A stretch of 64,000 bases of DNA from Diadema setosum. Lineage: Eukaryota; Echinodermata; Echinoidea; Diadematoida; Diadematidae. The number at the start of each line of letters is the position of its first letter. The stretch's first letter is position 1. Below, one piece after another: positions 1 through 13,400 of this stretch. The notes beneath the pieces were generated by a model. It had not been told where the DNA came from, searched no databases, and was given only the letters and a program-made list of their open reading frames with translations. The translations under genes were made by a program, and so were the position numbers. Where the stretch lies: the NCBI RefSeq assembly GCF_964275005.1, contig NC_092689.1, forward strand, positions 4,307,674 to 4,371,673. Reading direction: 5' to 3'.

Positions 1-1825
1 AAAAAGACCTATAGAAGCACATGCGTGCATTTTCATACTCTTGCAATATAGGGCCTTATTGGAAATCAGGATCACCAAAGTCCCGACACCACCTTTTAAG
101 CAAGATTGCTGCAGCAGGGTTCCCTTATACAATGTACTGATTTTTTTTTCGAAGTATTTTTAGTAATACAATGTATTTTAATGTCTCCTGGGCCCTGTCT
201 TATCAAAAGATAAAATCGATTTCAAATTTCCTTATCACACAGGCTGCAATAGACTTAAAAGAAATCCACTATAAAATAAAATGTAAGTCTTCATGAAACA
301 GGGCCCTGCACTTGTAGACTGTGTCTTCTCTCCTATGCCATTCAGAGTTTTCATTTCTGAAAAAGGTGATGTTGTCTGTGTTGCTGATTTTATTAGCAGT
401 GTAATACATGTACATGTATAGTGTACCAGTACTGCACTTAATTTCCACCAGCCTCCATAAAGAACAGAATACATGTGTACAGGTATATTTGAGGGGAAGA
501 AAAGGGATCTAAGTGTGTACTTGCACATACATTGCAGACTAATGTGTGCATGAGCACACACAAGCGACATTCACTGCTAGTGTCTTAAAGTTGCTGTTTT
601 TGTTTAAGTGGGTGGGGAGAATAATTCCAAATACAGTAATACATGTACTGGTTTTCTTCTTTGTTTTATATAGATATAATACACAAATGACTATTCTCTG
701 ACACACAATTAAGTTTGATACGGCAACAGTAGACTTTATGATATGTACGAAGTTGAATTGAGTCATGATGTATCAATGCAATGTTGGCATTTACATAACC
801 ACACACGACTCCTTGTGAAAAGATACAGTGAGTATCACATCATCGTATTGAAGCACATTTACAAATGCCTCTATGCAGAGAACTTTTCTACAATTGCTTC
901 CATATTAAACACACTTTGATATACAAGTGTACCATTTAAATATCTTATAGCAAAATGAAGCATGAACCTTCAAAAGTATCATAAAAGCAAAGGTTACCCT
1001 GAAAGTAATAGATAAAAGCAAAAAAAAAAAAAAAAAAAAAAAAAACGGGGAAAAAAATAAAACAAAAAATCTTAGTAAAAAACTAGACAAGCACTTGGAC
1101 AATGCAGACCTCTGCCAAGCAAGCATCTCATTTCCAACCAAACATGCATGCAATTTCCCAATATAAAAACTTTTTGTTTACGTCATCAGCTTCCAGCTGC
1201 ATGGCGCCTTGCCCAAGTCGAGCACATGCTTTAGTGCATGTTTGTAAACCTCCATTACCTGTGTCATTATCCACTTTTCCTGAAAGTTTCACTCAAATCT
1301 GTTCACAACTTTTTGAGGTATTTTGTAAACAGGCAAGCCAATGCTGATGATTACTTAAACCTTATTCCTTGGCAGAGGTAAGAAGGAACATAAAGATTTT
1401 ATGAAGACATTGTCACAGATAATACTAGCAGTCAATACAATCATGTAAGTCACACACACAAATTAATAGTCCTGATATTTTGCTTATTTCTGTAATTTGT
1501 GTAAGTCACTATCTTTCAATCAACAAAATGCAGATGTCAATGTAACATTTTGGTCCAAACTAGGGATCTCCAGCCGTAGTCGCACCACGTAAGTTAAATA
1601 TTTTTGTTTCTGTTGTTAGCAAGCAAAGATACAACAAGAATACTCAATCACTGGTTATGTTCAATTCTTGGCCATGTTGACATGCACATCCAAATCCACG
1701 TTGCATGTAGTATACTGGTGTGATCGGTCCCCACAAGTGTGTGTGTTTCATGATCCTTGAAACCGGCAGCCAAACTGGATTGTAGGGGAAATTCAAGCGA
1801 GTGTAACAAGCATAAGATTTTCTCT
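1..1825. other. Gene-less stretch
   Basis: I see no coding exon here. The stretch is AT-rich, has a poly-A run at about 1020-1045, and contains the small inverted-repeat element listed separately at 190-307. Short open frames on both strands have low-complexity or unrecognisable translations. It lies downstream of the minus-strand SR-protein gene, so it is probably intergenic. Confidence 0.5.
190..307. mobile_element. Small inverted-repeat element (MITE-like)
   Basis: The left end reads GGGCCCTGTCTTATC and the right end reads TTCATGAAACAGGGCCC, so the outer 9-10 bases are inverted copies and the inner part is a loose inverted match. There is no coding capacity. The 'TTCATGAAACAGGGCCC' end resembles the ends of the 50945-51086 element ('CTTCATGAAATGCCCCCC'), which suggests two related non-autonomous families. 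I saw no clear target-site duplication. Confidence 0.5.
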
Positions 1826-2261
1826 GGTTCTGCATACATCCACTATTGAAGATCTGGAGAGAGTTCAAAAAGCTGCTGCCCGCTTCACTCATCGTGATTA
1901 TAGGAAGAGCACATCTTCATCGCAGCTCGTGTCAAACCTGGGATGGGACCTCCTCCATACTCGTAGACTCTGTGCACAAGCAACCATGTTCTTCAAAATA
2001 TACCACAACCTCGTAGACATTCCTCTCCCACCAACCATTACCCCAGCCTTATTCATTGGTAGACGAGACCACTCCCTAAAACTCACCATTCCAGATGCAA
2101 ATGTAGATGCCTTCAAGTATTCTTTTTACCCACGCACCGTCAGAATCTGGAACAAACTATCTTACGTAGCTGTTACTACACCCTCCCCAGCTACTTTCCG
2201 GGAAGCTGCTGTCCCCATCATTAGAAGCATGCAGCCTCCCCCTGGATTCAGGCTCCTGTAA
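1826..2261 (+). pseudogene. LINE ORF2 C-terminal relic (CR1/L2/Jockey type)
   Basis: The plus-strand translation carries the typical tail of a non-LTR retrotransposon polyprotein. It has an 'ERVQKAAARF' segment, then 'LGWDLLHTRR', 'FYPRTVRIWNKL' and a terminal stop at 2259-2261. These match the conserved ORF2 C-terminus of CR1/L2-type LINEs (V-Q-x-x-A-A-R-F ... R-x-x-x-x-W-N-x-L). The reverse transcriptase and endonuclease domains are absent, so the copy is 5'-truncated. The open frame over about 140 codons suggests moderate age. Confidence 0.75.
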
Positions 2262-3148
2262 GCCCGGTCATGTTTTTACTTGCACTTCACACTTTTTATT
2301 GTAAATATACTTTCCTAATCACTGTCAGCCGTTGACTGCACACATGCACATCATCCCGGTATAGCTTCCAGAGTGAGCTGCAAAAGGGATTACCACTTCA
2401 AGGTACTAGAATATGTGAAGTTTACATTACTGCTCTCACAACAAATGGTTTCATGGGGATGAAATCAGTACCAATATGTGAAGCCAGAGTTGCTGATTTT
2501 GAATGTAACAGCCAACAAAAAGGTTCTATTTACCACTAATGTTGCAAATCTCATCTTTACAAGAGGGGACATAGGAACATAACCATTTATAGTCCTGTTA
2601 GGTTAGGGCACTGTTTTTAATGCGAATGTCTATTTTGGCCATAACTGGGGGATTCAGTGTATCTAGCAACGGTTCATTTATGAACTATTTCATGCACCTG
2701 ACTCTCAATAAACAACCACTTGAATCTCCTTTTCTCTCCAGTTATGGCCAACATAAGTTAATAGTGTTTTTAAAACCAAATAGATATACGGCAGAAACAT
2801 GTATGAATACAATGCAGGTTTTCCCCTGGGATGTTCTGTCTGTTTATTTTTTATACATGACAAGTCCTCTGAAGTTATTCTTTTTTCATAGATAAAAACT
2901 TATTTATTTAATATAAATTCACCAACACATTTGTTTATGGATTGATTCAGATTCACAGACATTTTATCATTCAAATATCTAAATCTTTTACACTGGAATA
3001 TATCACAGGTCTATCAAACGGTATTGTGTTTACAGCATTTATTGCTATGATGGGCAAGCCTCAAGGCAGTCCTTGGGCAAATTTGCGGCATTTACAGACA
3101 GAGTTCTACACTACCCATGCATGAATTGAATCCAGAAAAAAGTGGTCA
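2262..3148. other. LINE 3' flank and non-coding sequence
   Basis: The first 100-150 bases after the LINE stop are probably that element's 3' UTR. Beyond that I recognise no coding exon or repeat family. The open frame at 2620-2895 has no recognisable domain and poor codon character. Confidence 0.4.
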
Positions 3149-3252
3149 CATCGGGCAAACACCACCCACTGATCATTACCACAAAAAGATTTATCTCCTA
3201 CATCGGGCACACACCATCCACTGATCATTACCACAAAAAGATTTATCTCCTA
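3149..3252. repeat. Tandem duplication of a 52-bp unit
   Basis: Two adjacent 52-bp copies (3149-3200 and 3201-3252) differ at only two positions. Each starts CATCGGGCAMACACC and ends TTTATCTCCTA. The near identity points to a recent slippage or duplication event. No coding role is visible. Confidence 0.85.
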
Positions 3253-3809
3253 ATCGCAAGAATACCCGAGGAAATGTTCTCATAAAGATTGTATGTGTAA
3301 TCACCTTTGCTCTTCTAGACATTGAGCTTACGCGGATGAACCATCATGTACCATGACAAACTTGCAAGTAGACATGCCTTCGCCTGTTCTTGTCACTCTG
3401 TCGAAGACAATTTGCTCACAAACCTTTTTTTTTTGTAAACCTTGCTCAAAGACTCTATCTCATAACCTGATCAAGGGGAGGACACGCCAGCAAATTCTCC
3501 ATACAATGATCAATTAGCTCACGTCTATCGTACATTTTTATTTGATAATGCTTGTCTCAATGGTGCAAAAATACAACTTACTTCCTTTTAGAAAAATAAA
3601 TAACTTCTCATATTGTATGGTTATATATACCCTTCCCATTCCCTCCCCCCCCCCAAAAAAAAAAAATAAAAGACACCCAGGGTCTCATGCCCACCTTCAA
3701 TGCATTCTTGCAGAGTGCTACAAGAAGAGGACATTGCAAACTAGGGGGCAGGGAAAAGCTTTGAGGATTTCAATGGGGGCATGGTGTCCATTTGCATATT
3801 CCATCACAC

Positions 3810-4022
3810 TGGAGGGTGGGGGTCTGATGCCCATTTGAACAAATTGAGATCCTGCTTGCCTAGGAATGCTACCTGCCAAAAAAAAGATGAACATGTAAAA
3901 AAGTTAACGCATGACGGACGACACACGGCAGACGATGCATGATGGATGATGCAAGAAGGAAGCTGCACGATGATGAGTGGTGACAATAGCTCTTGAGCCT
4001 TCAGCTTTATAGGCAAGCTAAA
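3810..4022. mobile_element. Family B repeat, 3' fragment
   Basis: This shares phrases with the longer copy at 44250-45278: 'AAATTGAGATCCTG', 'GGAATGCTACCTGCC', 'AAGATGAACATGTAAAAA', and then a GACGGACGACRCACG-rich stretch ending in 'CAATAGCTCTTGAGC...AGCTAAAAA'. Only the terminal module is present. There is no coding capacity. It lies just downstream of the SR-gene stop codon, so it may be transcribed in that gene's 3' UTR. Confidence 0.7.
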
Positions 4023-4381
4023 AATCATTAGATGAGTTGACAATCACGACTTTGCAAATTCTTGCACTCATGTTGATTTGCAAGGTGACCTACTCTCACC
4101 ATCTCCCTGTACTTGTGTCCTTACTGAACTGGGCAAAAAGTTGGTCCACTCTTTCTGCATGGACTTATAATGCTCAGAACCTTGTGAAGTTGTACTTAAA
4201 AATCTCAGAATAATCTGGAAGGTCTGTTCTGAAGTCATCCAGCTTGGAACCCTCTCATTCATCGAGACTACACATCACGCGAACCAAATCACTGCTGTTG
4301 AAGTCAGTGGCTGTTAAACAGGTGAAAAATTAGGTCCCACAGGCACGCAGTTTGTTTTGCTTCATGTCCACAGTCCATCTC

Positions 4382-7122
4382 TCAACTATCTACAGGATTA
4401 TCCTCAATCTCCTCGTCCAGTCTCTCCTCCAACTGTTCATCACTGGGACTCCTGTGGTAAGGAAAGCAACAACATAACGAAACGATACACTGAAAATGGT
4501 TTCCAATTTCAGAAAAGCTCAAAACAATACAGAAATGCAGTGGAGGTGGGAAGGGATAAAGGACATTTGTTTTGAAAAAACAAACAAACAAACAAACAAG
4601 AAATGTTGATATAATGATATGTATGCCTCCACCATAATGCAGTTATGCATGTATATGCCTAGTTTGAGGTATGGAAAAGGTGTAATATTAGCAGTAATCA
4701 GTGAAATTTTGAAAAGTTTTGAAAAGTTTCATGATAATACCTTGAGCTCTTTCCTAAATATGACGAAAAAAGTGAAATTTTCCCATCATCACTTCACCTT
4801 TGCCTCCGAGAAGCAGTTCACTCCCCAAGATTTTCAAGAAAATATGCAGTTACCACTGTAACACCAAGTCAGGTACAAACACAAAGACAGTCAGGACTGT
4901 GTTTTAACTACACCTAGACTTCATTACACAAAACAAATTTGAAATAAATTGCTGAAATACTGTGGAAGGATAATTAGCTCCACAAGGTTTGGGAAAATTG
5001 TGGTTATCATGGCAATGCTTTCTCATACAAACACAAACACACACACAAAAAAAAAACATGTCTTGCATATATATCTACACTTCAATGTCATCATGCACCC
5101 TAAATTTTATCTAAATTGCTTTGAAGCTGTAGGAGTTCGTGACACAAGATTTGCAACTGACTGCCTGACTGCCCAACTGACCACAAGCTGATTCCGAAGT
5201 ATGATACCCCCTGTTATGCGTGTTTGTTGTGGTATAATTATAGACCAATTTAGATGCTCAAACTGAATAATGATGAATGTGTGGCAGTATGGAAACATGA
5301 CAAAATTACAGCCTAAGGGAATTGAGAGCAAAACAGTAAATAAATGATATGGCATTCCTTTGATATAACTGCCTAAAAAACACAACACTCACCAATCAAT
5401 AAGATCTTCAACATTGGGCACGACAAATGCTTCCTCGCTTATATCCCAATGGCCGTTGCCATGGTCATCGTCTCCATCCCTTTTTGCACTCCTGTGGCTT
5501 CCTGCACTCCTCTCACTGCCTCGACGGCTCCTAGACCCCGACGAAAATCGTAGAGAAATGTACAATGAGATATACACATAATTGGGTAACATGGTCTACA
5601 ATGAGAACTCTTTGATTGACATGTCAATAACATGTCTCACCCTTGAACAAATTTTGGTGACAAAGTCCACAAACTGTCTTTTCATCTTGTATAACTGCAT
5701 TACAACTGCATAACAAAAGAATCTACTGATATTTAACCCTAAAAAGACTGGGCTATTTTAACGCCTCGTAGGACTGGGGGGGGGGGGGGGGGGCTCATTG
5801 GGCCCCCCTAAGATCTTGGCCGTTGACCGCGTGATCGCAAGGAAAATTGGCACGCGCGTCACCCACAAGGTAATCTGCAAAACTGAATAGGTATTTATTC
5901 ACAAATATTCAAATTTATTTTTAATCAATTAATTATGCTAATTTATGCATGAATCTTATGGCTGTAAATCTGTAATTAAAGGTCCAAAACTGCTAATTTT
6001 TGGTTTAGGAACTCTGTGTAGGATTCTCATTGAATGTACATAAAAAAACGGCGGTATCAAAATGTTTTTCTTATGTATTTTATTGTTTTTAAAATTTCTT
6101 ATGTATTTCATTCTTTTTGACTTTTTGCTTTTTACTGTTTTTTTTTTAATGGAAATCATCGGCGACACTATATCGATCATAAAGAACATAAAATTAATTG
6201 ATTTTGATCAGTAAAAGTAAAAATAATGATACATTTATGAATTTTGGTAAATTTTGGTAGAAACAGAATTTGCATTGGATTTGTACATGAAATCACGTTT
6301 TTGAGCAATTTCGGGTCTGACATGCACTTACAAAATATTGCGTAACTTCAGAACCGCGTACCCGGGCACTGCGAATTTGGTCTCAAAAGTTGTGCAAGAC
6401 TTTAAAAAAAAAGTCATAAAATGTCGCGGCGCGAGATTTGTACGTTCCAGATTTATCGTGAAAACTGTTGGGGGGGGGGGCCAAAAAGCCCCCTTCCCTG
6501 ACCCCCCCCAGTCTTTTTAGGGTTAAGGCATCAATGGTTGACATAGGAGAGCTAAAAGCAAACGAGACATGAAACTCGTCACACTGACGAGTTAGGTGAT
6601 ACGCCTGGGGTCATCAGATGTCGGTCATCTGTGATCGACAAAGAAAAGAATGTGATATAGGCACCTTGAAGTTATATTGAGCGTGCATGCAAAACGGTTT
6701 CTCTAACCACTCGGCCACGGGACATCCACGGAAACGGTAAGGCCGAAAAAAAATGTATAGATATTACAGGGGGAAAAAGTCAATGCCCACTCAACAATTG
6801 TGGCCGCGTGAACATGTATTGCATTGCTAGAAGGAAATGCGGCCTTGTAACGACTGAGGTCGCTGTGCCATTTCTGGCAATTTCGGAAAAATACGTCCCG
6901 CAGACATAAAACCTATAATCGGCTGATTTTGATACCTTGCCTTTAATCACAATTTTCAGTGTGATGACGTCATCAAAGTACAAAACAATGACATGGACTT
7001 GAAAGACAATTGCTCAAAGTACAACACCTCCGTTGTCGTCATTACATACTATTTGACAGAGTCAGGATGCAACATTCTGCAGCAGTCGAAGCAATGTGGT
7101 CTCCAACACAAAACAGAGGGAT

Positions 7123-7158
<36 letters not shown>

Positions 7159-10100
7159 GGTGCGTTTATATACGAACGTAATTTCTACATGGACGAATGT
7201 GTAATACACCATTGAAGAAAAAAAAAGTAAAATAGCTAGGTATTTTGTTTCGTGATCTTGTGGGGTTCGAACCTGCACGAGTGCAACCTCACGTCTCTGA
7301 GACGGCGCCTTTAACCACTCGGCCATACGTCTCGACGAGAAAATATGAGGAACGTAAACTTATGTATGTGAAAGATGAATCAGGAATCGATTCGTCCACA
7401 TTCCATTCTCATTTTCAGTTTTAAACTGCAAAATTGTCAACCTCATGAGAAGATTTCAAAGAACAAAATGCATGATAACTGCAGCTTATTGTCTCAGCTA
7501 CAACATACTTAAATTTCAGAGGAAATGAAGCAAAATCAGCTGAGATAAAGTTGCTTAAACGTTGTCAAGTCAATGGATGGTTTAAAAAAAAATCACTTCC
7601 CATAGACATAACACGTAAACTTGTCCGATTTTACATCTTTACTTTTAATCACAATTTAAAGTATGATAACGTCATCAAATTTCAAAACCATGACATGGAC
7701 TTGAAAGGCAAATGTTAAAAGTACAACATATGTGAATTTGGGATAATATTGAGCTTAAACAACAGAGATACGAGCAAATGAATGTTAGAAACAGTACCTC
7801 AAAAAAATTAATTCCACTTTTTTGATTTCAGATGATGATATGATGACGTCATAATGTATTTCGGGAAATATTGATACTTGAAACGTTATTTCCAATTCAT
7901 ATGCTTTTGTAATATGCAATAAAAACATAGGGTCAACGGACTTTTTAAAGAGCTATTGCGAAATAAACAAAGACATGTTTTTCGCTATATTTCCACATAG
8001 ACGCGCACACGAAATTTCAACTTTGACGCCAGCGCATTCCTTTGTTATAGGTCAACATCGATCGGAAATCAGTGGATATTGTTACTCAAAGTATCAGGAA
8101 TCCAAATCAGTCAAAAAAATTGCATTTTCATGTTGGTTACGCCCTCTGCGCGCGAAATTGCGCGGACGGACGCGCACGCGAGAAAATGTTTGAAACGCTT
8201 AAAATTGTCTGAAACTTCGAGATTTCCCATTGGGAAGTCGTTTTGAGCCTTTTAAAATTTTGACGCGCTCTTACGCGCGCGTAATGAAGACCTGGGTAAC
8301 TAGCGTTAAAAAGTAAGATAGAGCGTGACCTGAACTTTATGTCCACCGAAAATGACGCAGAAATTACATCTAGTTATGAAGTTATGATCGATCATGTGAC
8401 AAGGTCCGAAAATCACAAAATGGCGCCTAAATGACGTCATAGATATGTTACTGTCATGAAAACCTTATTGTGGCTAGATATTGTTATGAGACATGTTGAC
8501 TGAAAATTTCATGTCATTCCGTAATGTCATTGTTGAGATATTGACGACACAAAATTGTCCAGAAAGAAAGAAGAATAAAAAAAAATAAAGAGAGATTTTG
8601 ACAATCACAATAGGTGATACGCTGATAGCGTATCACCTAACAAGGTGTCATATTGACACAATTCAAAAATAATGAGCAGCCTGATGTGAGGCATTCTATC
8701 AAATCATGAGTTGATCTTAAAAAAAAAAAAAAATTAAAAAAAGAAGAAAAGTGGAAACTAAGGTACTGTTGTTACATCCCCCTATGCTTTTCAATGCTTA
8801 ATCCATTTCAATAGCATTTGTTTAATATTTTTCTGTTTGTTTGATTCGCATTTCGCAGTTGTCATGAATCTCACTTTGAAGTATCATTAGGTGCGGAAGA
8901 GTTTGATCTGGATCTTGGCCTGGACTGCGCAGGTGACTTTGATCTTGTAGGAGTGCCAGATAGAGATTTGTGCTGTCGCGAGTGAGAGTGGGATCGAGAT
9001 CGGGATCTGGAATGCACTCGTCGGTGATGAGGGGACCTCGACCTTGACCTCCTGTCCCTTGACCTAGGTTGAATAATGCAGCAAACATTCAAATAGGGAT
9101 TAAAAATAAATCTCAAATAGCCAACAAAAGCAAGTCTAAATCCTGCTCCTCATTTTTTTCCATCTCCTCTTCTGCTGAAACTTGCCATCTGGCCTGGTTT
9201 AAGAGAAATCCAATGGTGTTAGTATCCACCAAGAGTTCTACGACAATGCCCAAAACTAAAGATTGTCTACAACATATAGTAAACAGTCACCAACAAGTAG
9301 AACTTCTCTTCTTACATCACAAATTCAATGACAAGAGGAAAAGAAAAGATTCTCTTCAGATATAAAAATAAGCTAGAAATGTCACTATGGCGACTGGTGT
9401 GCCTCCGCCATAATGCATGGTTCTCCTAATATGTCAATATTACAATGTCTTGACAATGTGTGATGACAGTTTCACATAACTGGCAAAATACTAAAATGAC
9501 AGGTTTGTCATAAATATATTGAATGTTCACTTTCCTTGAACTAGGTTTAATTGGGTGAATGGCTATATTGACAATGAATGATATTGACCATAAAATATCC
9601 ATGACAAATTTAACTACAGCCATATTTATCAATTACTTTAAATGTACTTTAAGGCTATCACATTGAATATGTAAAACTGTTTTGAAATGAGGGACATGAT
9701 CTTTTTTCCCTTATCAAATTGTTTTGAAAAAATTCCCCTCCTCCCAAAAAACCCCAACAACATCAAACACACACAAAACACAAGAAAGGCACCATTATCT
9801 GCACACAAAAGCTTCAAAACTCACAATTTTATCCTTTTAAAAATATCAATTTTTATTTTCTGCCCCCCCCCCACGTCCTCATTTAACTCCTATGATTCTC
9901 ATCTGCATATAGATTAATGAAAAGTCATTAAAAGGAACTACCAAAAGCAGTTACGTCAAGACACCCCTACCTTCATATTGAGGGAACTCAATATATGATC
10001 CATCCAAATCCTACTCTTTATATACCCCCTTACATCCATACCCCCCCCCCCAAAAAAAAAACAACAACAACAAACAAACAAACAAACAAACAAATAAATA

Positions 10101-10431
10101 AACAACCAACAAATGACATGATAATAAAAAATGATAAAAGGTCATAAATACACATTCTAAAGAAATATTCATAGAGTCAGATTACCTGCTTCTCCTTCTG
10201 ACAGTACCCCCATTTAGAGACTCGGACTTCCTCCGAGGTGGTGGACCCTCGTAGAGACGGGCGTGTTCAACACGCAATTTCTGACCACACATCAATCTAC
10301 ATAAATACACACACACAAACAATACACAAACGAACAAAGAGTATGATAACATGAAATGTAAAGAGGGTGCTAGAAAATTATGTGACGCAGTACATGTACA
10401 GGCCTATAGCATGTTAAAAGGGGAAACCTCC

Positions 10432-10464
<33 letters not shown>

Positions 10465-13400
10465 TTGTACTCCCTGCCTGTCCTCCCAGTTCCAAGATAG
10501 TCAACCCTTATAAGATATCAACATTAAGATGCAATTGCAGATGTCAAACTGCTATCACAAATTTTGGCATTGTCATACATGTACAATTAAGCTAAAATTA
10601 AAAAAAAACACATAATAAATTCACCTATCTAGTATAGGATAACAAAAGGTCACTAACTTACCCTTTTCAGAGAGCAGGGGGAACAATAATCCTAACATAT
10701 CTCAGTAACAATTCTGGGAAATATTTACTTTATATATTTCTTTTCAACCACATTAACATCAGAAATTATAGTTGTTAGTCTTCTCAACCAGCAGTGGCTG
10801 AACCAAAACTATAAAACTTCATAAGTTTTAAATGGATTGTCCAATATTCCTTAAACTCTCAGTGACATGTTCTACAATATATGGGTGCATTCACTCAATT
10901 TTGACAAGAGCAACATTAATTGTTTGGTAAAGCCATGGAAGTATTTTTTATTCATCTTACGTACCTTCCGTCCATTGATTTTACAGCTACGTCTGCATCT
11001 TCTCCATTCATGAAGACCACAAAGGCAAACCCTGCACGTGGACCTCTGCACAAATACAGGGAAGTCAATATGGGATGGGGATAAATGAGTGTGAAGACAA
11101 GCTGGTTCTACTGTTTAAAAAGAAAACTAGAAATGTCGCTACGGCGACTGGTGTATGCCTCCGCCATAATACATGGTTCTCCTAATAGGTCTATAGTACA
11201 ATGTCTTGACAATGTGTGACGACAGTTTCACACAATTGGCAAAATATCAAAATGACAGGTTTGCCACAAATGTGCTGAATGTTCACTTTCCTTGAACTAG
11301 GTTCAATTGGATGAATGATTAAAACGTCAGAGTGCAGGTATTTGGGGGAACTGATGATTTTCACTTGACTTTTGACCCTTTTACAAGTTTATGCATTGAG
11401 TAATTTTCAAGGTATTGAGAAAAAGTATAATTTCAGTATGAAATGGTAAAATAGTATTATCGAAACCTGGCCTTTGACCTTTGACCCCACAGTTCCAAAG
11501 AGAATCACTGTTAGGTAGAACATGCATAAATATGTAAGTTTCATGACAATACCTCTAAGTGAGTTATTTTTGAGATATGGAGGAAAAAGTGCAATTTAGC
11601 ACTTTCACTTGACCTTTGACCTTTTGACCTTTGACCTTTTGGCAAGAAACTTCCCACAGAATATATATTGGGTTATACATGCATACATCAAGTTTTAAAA
11701 AAATCCTTCAGGCATTGCATAAATATAAGGAAAGTAGTTATATTTTGAGGAGTTGACCTTGACCTTTGACCCCTGACCTTTGACCCATGACCCCAAACTT
11801 CCGTAGATAATCACTGCCCATCGGTACAAGCATATATACTAAGTTCCATGAAGATACCTTGAACCATTTGCAAGATATGGAGAAAAACATGAAATTTCAA
11901 TTTTTTTTTCACAAAATACCCTGTGACCTTTGACCTTTGACCCTGTGACCCTAAAATCCACACAAAGTATCATCCCCCAAGGATATACCCTCATACCAAG
12001 TTTGATGCAAAACCACCACACGGTTCTTGAGATATCGACAAAAACAAAACGGGACGGACGGACGTACGGACGGACGGACGACCCGAAAACATAATGCCTC
12101 TGGCCACTTCGTTGGCGGAGGCATAAAAAAAGTTAATTTGAGTCAGTTGAATTACCTCAATTACCTATCATGATACCCAGTATAAAAGTCAAAGTCTTGA
12201 AGATGGCCACTGAACTTGCAAAATCCTGAACCTTAACAGTTCAATATGATGTATTGACAGGGTGCTTGAGTGTTCTTGATGCTATTCTGGATTAAATTCA
12301 AATTATTATAGTTTAGACTCTATACTTCTGTTTCAAGTGGTCACTGACTCTCTGAGTTAAGATTTGAAGGCATTACTTGATGATGCCTAAATGCTATCAG
12401 GAGAAAGATGTAGACTACAATTTTGTTCTCTCTCTCTCTCTTCATGTAGAATAAAAAATACACAGACTGCATTTGAGTAGGCCTAGGTAATAAGTGTTCA
12501 AATAGAATAGGTGCCAGCCCCTAGCTTTAGCTACTGCTTGCTTGTCATTCTCTCATAGCGTAAGAGCAGATCCTCACCACTCCACAAGTTTTAGTAATGC
12601 AGATTGTGGACATTTCTTCTTGCTCCATCATTAGTATGATTATCAATAGCAGTACTTGTCTACCACTGTACCACTGTACAGGTACTCGTAACTGCGACCA
12701 GCAGCCCCAACGTACAACGTACAGTGTTGGGGCTGCGCCGTTTTGGCCTCGATATCTTAATGTTGTACCAAACGGGTGCCGTTCCGGCGCTGTATTTCCT
12801 TAATTTTTCAACAAAAACTACTGGGAATACTTACATGGGTGGACTAAACCTAAATGATTCACATCGGCGACTGTTTGATGCATTTCATTGCTTATGATGC
12901 AGAAAATGCTGTCTTATAAGGCAAATATCTTCAGCTCACCGATGCTCACTAAAACTCACAATCACTTGCACATGCGCACACAATGCATTCAGTGCAGTGC
13001 ATTGACAGCTGTAGTACTCGCTACATGATGCATATTCACCGTGCGATGATGCATTATTCATATCCTTTTGCGTCCGTAACGTTGACGTCATTATTTACGC
13101 ATGCGTAGATGCGTACTGATGGATATACACGTTCAAAATAGCAGCAAAGCTCTCCACTAGGGCAGACCGCCTACTCCTAAAAAATGTGGAAAATTATGCA
13201 GTTTCCAGATAAATTGGTGAGAAGGACCAAGGCAATGGGGTAGTGTATATTTCATTTTATATTGTCACTGTGTTTATGATGGACATTTAGGCATGGTTTA
13301 TTTGTGAAGTTGCCGTATATGTGGCAATAGGGAGTTGTTCGTGATTCTCACTTGAACGAAACTGCGGGGTAGCCGCCAGGACCCCGCCGCAGGCGGCGGT

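Larger units (their letters stand above)
6592..8640. mobile_element. 2-kb element with TTAGGTGATACGC inverted ends
   Basis: The left end starts TTAGGTGATACGC at 6592. The right end closes with its complement at 8628-8640. The right end is itself a perfect hairpin: 12-bp arms at 8611-8622 and 8628-8639 around a 5-base TGATA loop. The interior is non-coding and holds a (TG)n run and two tRNA-like A-box segments. No transposase is visible and no clear target duplication was found, so this could be a composite of several short elements. It lies in intron 4 of the SR-protein gene. Confidence 0.55.

Noticed and set aside
7251-7334. Functional tRNA-Leu gene
   Set aside because: Mismatches in the anticodon and T stems and unpaired acceptor ends.
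8822-9088. Alternative minus-strand frame with PDPDLDPTLT repeats
   Set aside because: It is the shadow frame of SR-gene exon 4; the RS-rich frame continues correctly through both splice junctions.
13084-13095. TGACGTCA cAMP-response element
   Set aside because: A single octamer inside SR intron 1; similar strings occur in repeats, so no support for function.
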